A stretch of 64,000 nucleotides of DNA from NCBI GenBank assembly GCA_029582265.1, contig CM055828.1, forward strand, positions 13,241,777 to 13,305,776, written 5' to 3'. Under the pieces are notes generated by a model, which was not told the origin of the DNA, did no database searches, and worked only from the letters and a program-made list of their open reading frames with translations. Source of the DNA: Zoroaster sp. YZ-2022 (taxonomy: Eukaryota; Echinodermata; Asteroidea; Forcipulatida; Zoroasteridae). The number at the start of each line of letters is the position of its first letter. Position 1 is the first letter of the stretch. Below are positions 55,089-64,000 of this stretch, one piece after another. A program made the translations under genes and the position numbers.

Positions 55089-57071
55089 ATTTGTGAAATG
55101 TGTAATTTGAAAGTATTTTTCCAGTTTAAATGAGAACAAGTTTTGAAACTCTACGCGAAATCACCCATCAATATACAAACCTTGGCAATTTAATAGAATT
55201 GGACTTGGTAATCTCCCACCCCCAGTGTTGCATTGTTTAATGTACTCCAGCACAGTGTGAATACCAGGGCGGATAATATTTACCAAAACACATAAATCCA
55301 GCAACAGTGAACGAGCCATGTTATCAATAAGTTTGTTTGTGCCATCGCATTGAGAGGGCACACTTGTCTGTAAACTCAGGGATGTGCCCCTGGTTTAGGG
55401 GGCAGTATCGGCACACAAAGGCTTTAGCTCAGGAAAGTTAATGGCATTTCTTTCAAACCGTTAGATGATGACATATTAATGCTGATAAACATTCTTGAAT
55501 TTCAAAGTAGCAATTTGTTCACTCATTGATAAAAGCATTAATGTTCGTCGAAGAATAAGGTTCCATTTCTACAACTCACTACCTTGACAAATGTAATATA
55601 ATGATAATAGAGTAAGGACACTCCTTTCTCTATGATACGTAGACCGCGCACACTTGTTCAAAAAACACATTGATTAAGAAATATGCAAGGGAAAAAAATG
55701 ATAAAAATGTAACAAGAATGTACAAAAATGAATGAAATAATGAGAAAAACACATGGTTAAAGAAATATTTTTAATTCCTTTAAACGTCGCTTATTTACAG
55801 ATACCGAAAGTAGCTTTCTCCAAACACGTCATAAAATGTAATCATTGATGGGGAAAAATGTCAAAAGATTTTCCTACGGTTTTGTAGATTTCTTTTATGT
55901 AGATCTTCTATTTTACCCTTTAAGGTTTTCACCTCAGCATTATAGTTTATCGATTTGGTTCGTCATATATCTTTCTCCAGCTTGGCATCTTCGAAATGTT
56001 TTCATTATATTGCGTATGCAGTTCATCCTTTTATTTTCTTAAGTTGGTCACTTCTGTTGGTGTCTCTAACATTGGCTAACAGGGGTTCGCACTTATCTCT
56101 TCTGGAAATATCACTTTTGCACTCGGGACTGGCTAAATCTAACCTATAGTAAACACTAAACATATCCATGATTTGGACACATATAGTGCGTCCAGGTCTG
56201 TTTAGTTTGAAGGAATACACAAACCTTCCTGCATGTTATACCTGGTATGTATTGCCTCATCATGATCTGCCTCGACCGAAATTTTGCCATAGTGTTATCA
56301 AATGTGTTTTCACACTGTTTCAACCGGAAGCGCCATATTCTCATCTGCACTATCTGGTAAATTATTGCAGTAATTGTGCCTATAGGCACATTTTCGTTCA
56401 AATAATTATGTACCGGTATGCTCTTTTACACATGAAGTTGCTAAGATGTTTCTTTCTCAAAATTATTAACAAAAGACAGCCTGATGACCAATTTACAACC
56501 TCTATATGTATACTGCATATTATGCATGTGCATAATATATGCTTTCTTATAATCTTTGAATAATTTCTTATTCAAATCAGTATACTGCTAAATGTCAGGA
56601 TGTATTGATCACCTTGACTTCAGAAGGGCAAACACAAATAAACTGTTTTCAAATATACATGTAGACGTAGCTAAAACTAAGGTATCCATGGTTAATCACA
56701 GAATATAGTGTGGAGAGGGTCAGTTCTCCAAATTTCATCAAGTGACCACCTCTGAGTATAGAGGGCAGCTGCAGTAGCTATAGTTAGACTTGGACCTACT
56801 CACTTGAAGCACGGACAATTTAAAGTGTCACCCTTAATTTGTCCGTGCTTACAGTGACTAGACAAATTAAATTTTGTAGTATTTTCGGCACTTTCAGTGG
56901 GGAGTTAATATTTTTCGTAACAGAATTTGTTATCAAAAATTATTCCTCAATTGCTTTTAAATAAAGGTTGGTGAAAATTCGATGAAATAGGCATATTGTC
57001 TACTTTTTTTTAAACTATGATTTTTCTAATTCAATTCATTCATCAATTCACCTTTTACTTCTTGCTGAACA
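55089..57071. other. Non-coding, one short hairpin
   Basis: AAGCACGGACAA and TTGTCCGTGCTT form a 12-bp inverted pair near 56807-56850. Frames of 60-131 codons (for example 56168-56563) lack domain features. Confidence 0.4.
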
Positions 57072-57282
57072 CACTATTAAAACTAGTTTTGAATCAATAT
57101 CTTAAAATGTTCGATCAGTGACAACTCTTTATAAAGGTGGATTTAACTTTCACAAGTGTAAAATTAACACTTGACTCCGTGTTAATTCAACAACACATTC
57201 TTTGAATTGAATTTAACTTTATAAAGTGTTGTCACTCACCGAACTGTTAAAAGGTTGATTCTACACTTTAGTATTAAGAGTG
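57072..57282 (-). mobile_element. Fold-back MITE, copy 2
   Basis: Inverted relative to 23910-24121, with the same CACTATTAAAAC and AAGAGTG ends and the central 'ttgactccgtgtta'. Both copies are self-complementary along most of their length. Confidence 0.85.
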
Positions 57283-58214
57283 CAACAATACCGTTTACCG
57301 TAAATTGGGTCCATCCATATTTTTCTTTCTTTTGATGTAACCCAGGAAACGAAAACAGTGTTCAACATTTTAAAAAAAACTTATCGTTTTCACAAACAAA
57401 GATAGAATGTGTGGCAGTTGGGCCAACCAAATTGACCCGTATTGGCCATGAGTTACATATCGTAGTGCAGGCCAGGGCAATCTCTAATGTGTAAATGTTG
57501 CTGCACTGGCTGGAGAGAAACTTGGACAGACCTTGACAGCTTGGCATGGTTTGTAACTCGGGGTTACTAAATGCCTATACCCCAAGGACACAGAAGGAGT
57601 TTGAACTTCCCAGCTATCCAATTACCGCTATCAGCGAGCGCCTGGTATTCCCATAACCATCGACCTATACCACCACTGCGCACGCGCTGTCAGGTTGTTG
57701 GTGGTGCAGTGTACAGTTAGAATGTGGTCGGTGACAACCTCACTTGGGAAAACCAAGACCTATAGATGATCTGATTCATGACCCTCTAGAGGGCCGTTTC
57801 TGTTTGTAGTCCATAAACTACCAAGCACTGCCTTTGATCTTAATAATTGCCGAACCCGGGAAAGCCGGGTTCGAGAAGAATACATTAGACTGGGCTTGGT
57901 CTGGTAATGACCTATATTATCATGTCATTCTGGCAGTATATGCTCATCTTCGTCTACGGCTCTACTAACAATCCAAAATCATGCAAAATCAGAGAGTGAT
58001 ATGACAGCCGACTCACGATAGAAATCTTAACAAGCGTACGTATGTACGCGCGTACGCAAGTTTTGAATTGCTTTAGCTATCTATACGCTAGAACACACAA
58101 ATACTCATAGTGCTTTGCGCAGAGCCTGTTTTGGGGTGCGTTCCGCTTGCGCGAACGTTGCAAACAATTTCGAGTGGAACCAATTGTGCGCCGCCAACGT
58201 TGACGAATGTTAGT
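57283..58214. other. Non-coding, one GC-rich hairpin
   Basis: CGAACCCGG-GAAAG-CCGGGTTCG (57851-57873) is a perfect 9-bp stem. The inverted partner of 53597-53632 lies at 57880-57915. No gene recognised. Confidence 0.45.
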
Positions 58215-59046
58215 GTAACACTTAAAAATTAGGGGTGCTACACGATGAAGAAAATACACTTATAAGAGAAGCTTCTTGGGCTGTACGAATATTTTATTTA
58301 TTTCTCCGTGGCTATAACAAGAAGTACAAAATCTATTCTTATACTCAAAACTGACTGTAGCGTCGCAAAGTTATTGGACTACATGTAGCAGTATATACAG
58401 TAGAGCTACCTCCATGAGTAGAGAGAGAATAGTGTGGTGCGAGTAAGAGCAAGAGACTGGGTCATTTCTAATCTAAAGAATATGTATATAATAATCATGG
58501 AACTGGTCACTTACAACAGTGGAGGTATTGTGTTTAGATTATAATTTAGCGGAGGTCGAAAAGGTAATAAAATTGGTCTAGGGGATGTCAGTCTTGGAGA
58601 CGGGGAGATTATTTATGACCCCACTGACCCCACATGTGGTCAGTGGCCCTGAGTGTGAAATATACCAGATGTCAGCTTACATTACTTCCATCTGGGGGAA
58701 GAAAATGTCCTCATTTTCAAAAAATCAAATTTATGTAAGTAACTACAAATGATGTCAAGAAAGGAACTTAAAGAAAATACAAAAAACAGTATAAAGACAT
58801 TAGCACTTGATTAAAAGAAAATGAAAGGATCGTGTCGCAGAACTGCATAACAGTTACAGAATTCTCAAAATGTGATGATTGGAAACCAATAAAGGCAAAA
58901 ATTGTAACTCGAAGTGTAGGAAAATTACTACAGAGGGAACATGTGTAAAAGGTTTATATAGCCATTGGAAATAAGCGAAACAAAATACAACACATGGCAA
59001 AAATACATTGATACAAGCATGGTACAAGGAAGTAAGTAATATAATA
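58215..59046 (-). other. Possible 3' region and LTR of the Ty3/gypsy remnant
   Basis: Lies downstream (minus strand) of the pol stop. TGTAACAC at 58215 would be the complement of a GTGTTACA end, and the minus strand has AATAAATAAA near 58296. With no second LTR in the window, boundaries cannot be proved. Confidence 0.3.
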
Positions 59047-59404
59047 TTAAGGGGGAATACCAAGACGATTAGGCCGAGTGACAACTCTGCCGCTGCGCGT
59101 ACGCTGCGTGGGGGGACTAGGAGATGGGGATTTATGTGAAAAGTTATAGGTTGGAGTTGGACGTAAAACAATAGGATCCAGTGGGAGAGGGGTGGAGGAG
59201 ACGGTATGTACGCAGATGGAGAAGACGGTGGGGGTAATGGCAACTGGCAGGGGAAGGGAAGAGGTTGATGTGGTGGCAAATGGGAGGGGACCAGATAGTG
59301 CACTGTAAGCAGGCAACCTATTGTGCTTGGGCTGTGGAGTTGGAAGTAATCCACGGCTAGGGTCACTTGGGGAGATATAGGGTTTTAATCGATTGTAATG
59401 GATA
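59047..59404 (-). pseudogene. pol: C-terminal tail of the Ty3/gypsy pol, beyond the insertion
   Basis: Resumes at IHYNRLKPYISPSDPSRG, the usual basic-aromatic end of the integrase C-terminal domain. A Pro/Ser/Thr-rich tail follows, ending TQRTRSGRVVTRPNRLGIPP and TAA at 59047. A second minus-strand frame here (58854-59366) is a shadow. Confidence 0.88.
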
Positions 59405-59829
59405 AGGCCAAAAAAAATGTTGAGTTGCCCTCCAGTGAAAATATTTGAAGGGGTCGGTCGGTCGGGATTTCTTTTTTTTTCTCCTTGACTGTCATTTTAA
59501 GATTGAAATGCATTGGAACTGAAACCACATACCATGTTTTTCAAAGACAATGATCTAGCAGTATGCACAAGTACCTAAAGAATAAAAAGACATCACACAT
59601 TCAACTTTATAATAATCTTTCAACAACAACATTTCATACACTTGTTTCTAGCACTTTTGTTCTTAACAACTTTATGCATCCCATTGGTTGACATATGGTA
59701 TTAAGACATTTGTATACCTATCAGCAAGGAATTTTGCTTCAGAATAAAAGTATCCCAAGCATTTTTGTTGTACTTTTCGCTGTGATTGACACAGCAAATT
59801 CATCCATATTGCGTGCAATGCTCAACATG

Positions 59830-60420
59830 CAACATGTGAGTGGCCATTCGATTTGAAAACGTGTAGATCGAGTCGCAATCGTTGACACACGTAAAGTGCG
59901 GGGAGCCAGTGCACAACGATGAGGGCCATTTGATTTGAAAACGTGTAGATTGAGTCGCAGTCGTTGACATACAAAACAGTGCGCGAAGCCAGTGGAAAAC
60001 ATGTGAGGGGCCATTCGATTAGAAAACGTGTAGATTTGAGTCGCAATCGTTGGCACACAGTGTGCGCGAAGGCAATGCACCATGTGAGGGCCGGGGGCGT
60101 ATTTTTTTTTTACACCGCAGCGACGGGTTGCGCATTTCGCCCTTGTGTCAAGACTATGAACCCATTCAGCACGCATGCGCGCGAAGGGAATTTCGACACA
60201 CAAAAAAAACCTACCATCAACGGAGCTGAGGGAATGGCTCCATGAGTTCCACTGCAGAGCGCCATGGTCGACTGCAGCTTGGAGTTTTCTATCGTCGCGC
60301 GCCTAGGGTTTCGTAGTCTCTCTCTCAAGACCGGAATTGGCACTTTTACTGCACAAAACCCGTCGCTGCGGTGTAAAAAAAAAATACGCGGGCCGGGGCC
60401 ATTCGATTTGAAAACATGTA
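59830..60420. repeat. Units of about 85 bp in the nested transposon
   Basis: Four units built on GGCCATTCGATTTGAAAACG, 'tgtagat..gagtcgcaatcg' and 'ttgacacac', at about 59841, 59927, 60010 and 60397. The fourth is separated from the third by the MULE-type MITE. Confidence 0.85.
60097..60389. mobile_element. MULE-type MITE with 9-bp target duplication
   Basis: The ends GCGTATTTTTTTTTTACACC then GCAGCGACGGGTT are inverted to AACCCGTCGCTGCGGTGTAA then AAAAATACGC. GGGCCGGGG flanks both sides (60088-60096 and 60390-60398). A 9-bp duplication with TIRs of about 34 bp fits Mutator-like elements. At 293 bp it has no transposase. It interrupts the 85-bp array. Confidence 0.87.
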
Positions 60421-60589
60421 GATTGAGTCTTGGGTACCGGTAAATTTGAAGTGGAAAGTTTCATTAATAAATAGGCCTATATGAATGACGGGAAAAAAAA
60501 AAGAAAAAAAAAAGAAAAAAACCGACCCGAGATTTTAGCACCTTTGGGTCGGTCGGTGGAGGGCAACTCAACATTTTTTTTTTGGCCTT

Positions 60590-61910
60590 ATGTGGGCCTT
60601 CGGATCATAAATGTCGACAATGGAATATGTGACCGGGTCCTCGTGATCTGTGGGGTGGATAGAAAGAACTTTAAATGGGCCTTTATCGTGGGGCAAGTTT
60701 AGTTCTAGATTTGGCAGGGTCATCCTGCCAAACCAAGTCACCAGGCTGAAATGGAGAAAATTGCATTTTAGTGTCATAACTAGCCTTTTGCGAAGCGCTG
60801 GCACGGTCTTGATTGTCTGTGGCCAGGGCGAAGGCAGATGCAAGAGACGATCGGAGGGAATTAGCATATGAGTGAGGGGATGTAAAAGATTGTGGTAAGG
60901 GGATCCGAGTATAACATGGTCGGGAAGACGGGGCTCTCTACCCTTGGCCAAATAGAATGGGGAGTATCCTATAGAAGACTGGATAGCAGAATTATATGCA
61001 AGTTCTACTTGGTGGAGAACGTCATCCCATTCAGTGGTAGAAGACGTGGCTAAATACTTTCAAGCTGATCTTTCAAAATCCTGTTAAAACGTTCAACTTG
61101 ACCATCGGATTGGGGGTGGTATGGGGAAGTGCGGGTTTTCTTAATGCCGAGGAGTTTGCATAACTCCTGAACAAGGGAGCTCTCAAATTGTGCAGCATTT
61201 CGGGGATGCCATGTTCGGAAATATAATGGTCGAAAATACAGCGGGCAACGGACTGTGCGATTTGATCGTGGAGGGGATATAAATTAACATACTTCGTGAA
61301 TTGATCCATGATCACGAGAATGTAACATTTATTTTTGGAAGTTACGGGTAGTACGGTGAGGTCCGCGAAAACACGTTGAAACGGAGAGGTGGAGTTAGCT
61401 ATTTTCTTTGGCGCTTTATTGCGAGGAATGGGATTGCGACGAGACTCACAAGCATGACACGTTCGGCAATGCCTGTCAATGTCACGGCGGATGTAAGTCC
61501 AGTAACACATGGCAAGCGATCGCTGGAATGTTTTATCAGAATTAAAATAGCCGGCAAGTGGATCACCATGAAGAAGTGTTAATACAGAGAGCTACAAGGA
61601 ATGTGGGATGATTATCTGGTTCACACGTGGTTTACCAAAGATTGACCAAGATTGGCGATATAACATACCATCAATGATGACAAGTTTGTTGAAGTCTAGA
61701 CAGAGACGACGTATGGTACGCAAGTACTGACGTAATCTCGTGGAAGGAGGGCGCTTGCCAGAAGTGACCCAAGTTATGACCTGTTGAATGTCCGGGTCAG
61801 ATTGTTGATGACAACGTAAATCATAATCCGTATTAGATAGCGTGTAGGAAATACCACATTGATCGGGATCAGTCTGCCGTGTGAGGGGGAATTGAGTGTC
61901 TGCAGGGTCC
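60590..61910 (-). pseudogene. pol: Linker and integrase of Ty3/gypsy pol, second catalytic Asp deleted
   Basis: After a variable linker (61592-61910), a zinc-finger region (LLHGDPLAGYF, HCRTCHAC) has Tyr where the second zinc His is usual. The core starts at FADLTVLPVTSKN (first Asp). After HGIPE the stretch that normally holds HSDxG is missing, and the frame shifts into FESSLVQELCKLLGIK and SPYHPQSDGQVERFNR (with the Glu). The loss removes the second acidic catalytic residue. Another frame change follows FNRILKDQL. The C-terminal domain includes WDDVLHQVELAYNSAIQSS and GPFKVLSIHP. Confidence 0.9.
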
Positions 61911-62786
61911 TCAAGAGGGGCGTGAACAATTGAACAAGAGGAGGTGAGAGGAAGTGGGGTGGACGGAGTGCGGAACACTGGGGAAGTGGAAGGGGGCGGG
62001 AGTGGGAACCGGGGGTGGTCGCCGTTCAGTGTCATGGGAGGGTCGACGTGAGAGGGTATCTGCGTTAGCATGACGAGTGCCATCACGATGGATGATGAGC
62101 CAATCATATGGGTCTAGTTCAAGGGCCCAACGAGAACGACGACCAGTACGGTCATTATGGACAGGTAGTTTACGTAAACCAACGAGGGGTTTATGATCAG
62201 TGATAATAGTGAATGGTGAGCATGCCAAATAGTGGCGGAAATGGCGGATAGACCAAACGATGGCTCAAAGTTCACGGTCATAGGTTGACCATCGCCGCTC
62301 AGCGGCCGTAAGAACATGGCTGGCATAAGCAATGACTCGTTCCCGACCATTTTGAATTTGGGACAGAACCGCGCCAATAGCAGAGTTTGAAGCATCAGTA
62401 AAAAGACTGAATGGTTTTGCGGTATCGGGGTACGCCATAATGGGTGGGTGTGTGAGTGCATCGCGGAGGGAGGTGAATGCATTTTCACACTCTGGTGTCC
62501 AGTCATAGGACACACCTTTTGAGTAAGATGGTGCAGTGGAGCCGCAATTTGGGCAAATTTTTTGACAAAGCGCCGGTAATAGGAGCAAAGGCCAAGGAAC
62601 GACCGAACCTCCGTGTGGTTACGGGGGACAGGCCATGTTTGAACACGGTCAGTGTTAGATGGATCAGGGAGGATACCATCTTTACTAACAACATGTCCAA
62701 GAAAACAAACTTCTGTTTGAAGAAAGTGACATTTGCTTGGTTTGAGTTTGAGATGTGCCTTCTGAAAACAAGATAGTGTGTAGGGT
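61911..62786 (-). pseudogene. pol: RT C-terminus and RNase H of Ty3/gypsy pol
   Basis: The RT connection reads AHLKLKPSKCHFLQ, FLGHVVSKDGI and FLGLCSYYRRFVKKF, then RNase H FSLFTDASNSAIGAVLSQ, the YDREL motif, ITDHKPLVGL and the end signature HANADTLSRRP. A TGA follows YDREL at about 62263, and the RT-to-RNase H join needs a frame change near 62590. The RNase H acidic residues visible (D of TDAS, E of DREL, D of TDHK, D of NADTLSR) remain. Confidence 0.93.
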
Positions 62787-63238
62787 CTTGATAGGACAAA
62801 ATGCATAACAAAGGAATTTAATTAGCATAACAATGGGATTACAATTAGTAAAACAAAGGGTTTAATTAGCATAACAAAGGGATGAATTAGAATAACAAGG
62901 GATGTATTGTTAAAAGTCGAAATCTTTATGAGACAAAATGCATAACAAAGGGTTGAATTAGCATAACAAGAGATGTATTGTTAAAAGTCGAAATCTTTAT
63001 GAGACAAAATGCATAACAAAGGGTTGAATTAGCGTAACAAGGGATGTATTGTTAAAAGTCGAAATCTTTATGAGACAAAATGCATAACAAAGGGGTTGAA
63101 TTAGCGTAAGGTTTGTATTGTTAAAAGTCGAAATCTTGATGAGACAAAATGCATAACAAAGTGATCAAAATTAGCGTAACAAGGGATGTATTGTTAAAAG
63201 TCGAAATCTTGATGAGACAAAATGCATAACAAGGGTCC
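62787..63238. repeat. 71-bp tandem array
   Basis: About six units: GTCGAAATCTTTATGAGACA, AAATGCATAACAAAGGG and TTAGCATAACAAGGGATGTA then TTGTTAAAA. It begins exactly where the retroelement ends and stops just before the promoter of the PC4-like gene. The first units are shorter and more diverged. Confidence 0.92.
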
Positions 63239-63252
63239 ATTGTGTTGGAGGG

Positions 63253-63259
63253 TATAAAT
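63253..63259 (+). promoter_or_regulatory. Candidate TATA box of the PC4-like gene
   Basis: TATAAAT lies 95 nt before the first ATG. A second TATATAA at about 63332 is too close to the ATG at 63348 to be the main core promoter. Confidence 0.4.
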
Positions 63260-63347
63260 GATACGATATTGATTCGAGGTATCACAAATCATCGTAACAC
63301 TTTTATTCTACGGAGCTAATTGAACAACGCCTATATAACGGGGAAAC

Positions 63348-63500
63348 ATGAAAATGTCACGTCGTCTAACTACTACACCTGAATTATCTTATGATATGGC
63401 TGGGAGTCAACATGAAGTACGAGAGTATAAGTCAACGTATACACCAAGAACGCCTAATAATTGGTTGAGCCGAGTGCCCCTGAACGACTTCATCGGTTAG
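63348..63500 (+). CDS. Short N-terminal frame of the PC4-like gene
   Basis: The first ATG downstream of the TATA motif opens MKMSRRLTTTPELSYDMAGS and continues YTPRTPNNWLSRVP to TAG at 63500. The PC4 frame overlaps it, open from 63461 in another register. Either a one-base frame break separates one original N-terminus, or this is a short upstream ORF. The matching YTPR words in both frames favour one gene. Confidence 0.4.
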   Translation: MKMSRRLTTTPELSYDMAGSQHEVREYKSTYTPRTPNNWLSRVPLNDFIG

Positions 63501-63508
63501 AACAGCGT

Positions 63509-64000
63509 ATGGTGAATAGGTCAGAAGATCGCACCGCACCCTATCCTTATACTCCTCGCAAGCGTAAACTGGACGAGGCTTCAACTTCTCACCGATTTCC
63601 AATAACACCTACCAGGCATGCTGTCGTAGAGACATTTAATGGTGAAGTTTACGTGAAGATTCGAAGGTACATTCAGCGTAAAGACGCTGATCTATGGAGT
63701 AGCCCACGAGGCGTCAATTTAAGGGTGGAGGAGTGGAAGACACTGGTGAAGATGATACCTACAATCAATAATGCTGTAAAACAAGTGGAGGTGAGTTTCA
63801 TGATACGGTCTATTTCTCTGATCAAAGTTCGTCAGTATGTGTTTTGTAAGTCGTACCGTAGTCGATGAGACATGTTACGCTATGTTTAAACGTTTAATTA
63901 AATGATTCATTGTCTTATTATGGTATAGGAGCAAGAACGACGTAAACATGTGAATCACAGCGGTGATTATCAACCCATACCCTACCTTCTACCCTCCGAT
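63509..64000 (+). CDS. PC4-like (transcriptional coactivator p15 C-terminal domain) protein, partial
   Basis: PC4 domains bind single-stranded and melted DNA and act in transcription. Here the domain follows a basic, Pro/Ser-rich leader (YPYTPRKRKLDEASTSHRF). It covers GEVYVKIRRYIQRKDADLW, then SSPRGVNLRVEEWKTLVKMI and INNAVKQVE, matching the PC4 order of a beta strand ending in 'VdIReYy', a 'GksL..eqW..L' segment and a terminal helix. Exon 1 ends at 63790 (GAG|GTGAGT). Exon 2 opens at 63929 after GGTATAG, in phase 0, and reads EQERRKHVNHSGDYQPIPYL to the window edge. The first in-frame ATG is 63509, and the frame is open from 63461. Multi-copy PC4-like proteins are known in marine invertebrates; whether this is the canonical SUB1 orthologue is doubtful given the leader and tail. 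Confidence 0.68.

Larger units (their letters stand above)
59405..60588. mobile_element. DNA transposon inserted in the integrase C-terminal domain
   Basis: Inverted ends AGGCCAAAAAAAATGTTGAG then TTGCCCTCCA, with GGGTCGGTCGGT just inside both. Flanks fit a TA target (59403-59404 and 60589-60590), or AT when one more base pair is given to the element. With the AT reading the retroelement frames on either side are continuous, which favours it. The non-coding interior carries tandem units and a nested MITE. Confidence 0.85.
59047..62786 (-). mobile_element. Ty3/gypsy retrotransposon remnant, interrupted by nested transposons
   Basis: On the minus strand a pol gene runs from the RT thumb through RNase H, integrase and a proline-rich tail. 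It is truncated in the RT palm at about 62786, where the 71-bp array begins, so gag, protease and the RT catalytic core are absent. It carries at least one nonsense codon, several frameshifts and an internal deletion, plus the insertion at 59405-60588. It is not mobile. Confidence 0.92.

Noticed and set aside
58854..59366. 170-codon minus-strand frame
   Set aside because: Shadow of the Ty3/gypsy pol tail, whose true frame has the IHYNRLKPY and TRSGRVVTRP motifs.

Overview
This is a piece of an animal genome. It has spliced genes with GT/AG introns, AT-rich non-coding DNA and dense transposon and satellite content, and nothing bacterial. The many AGGCCTA motifs, the mix of hAT, Tc1/mariner, piggyBac-type, MULE-type and Helitron-like short elements, tRNA-derived SINEs, Penelope-like fragments and a Ty3/gypsy pol remnant fit a marine invertebrate deuterostome, perhaps an echinoderm. 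That placement is inference. Three runs of exactly 500 N (7779, 24262, 42953) look like placeholders of unknown true length.

Three host genes are supported. (1) A hyccin/FAM126 orthologue on the + strand: nine exons from 29712 to 42883 were found by conserved peptide matches and consensus splice sites. The protein family scaffolds the plasma-membrane PI4-kinase IIIalpha complex. The ninth exon carries a +1 frame error, and the 3' end is lost in or after the gap at 42953. (2) A small secreted-protein gene: signal peptide, seven His/Asp/Glu-rich heptad repeats, a Lys-Arg site and an 11-residue tail (20999-21286). A TATA/initiator promoter and a 55-nt leader exon lie 6.7 kb upstream (14138-14223). 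(3) A gene with a PC4 (transcriptional coactivator p15)-like domain starts at about 63.35-63.5 kb and runs off the right edge.

Layout: 1-4.5 kb has a 42-bp satellite, a fold-back repeat, two minisatellites and a hAT-type element. 5.07-10.59 kb is a large inverted-repeat structure holding a 62-bp satellite. 11-16.6 kb has a SINE, ACTCG/AAGTC repeats and a 2.27-kb TIR element. 18-20.3 kb has two related satellites (about 38 and 60 bp). 21-24 kb has the secreted-protein gene, a hAT-type element and a fold-back MITE. 26.3-42.9 kb has the hyccin gene, bracketed by inverted copies of one large repeat at 26.3-28.9 and 37.9-39.5 kb, with a degenerate 44-bp satellite in intron 8. 43.5-52.2 kb has Helitron-like elements and a pure (TTC)124 tract. 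52-58 kb has TIR elements. 58-62.8 kb has a dead Ty3/gypsy pol containing a DNA transposon that itself contains a MULE-type MITE.

No cooperative multi-gene system is visible. The most distinctive items are the secreted repeat protein, the three-level transposon nest, the hyccin frame break, the paralogous empty site at 27.0-27.7 kb and the large inverted-repeat structures.
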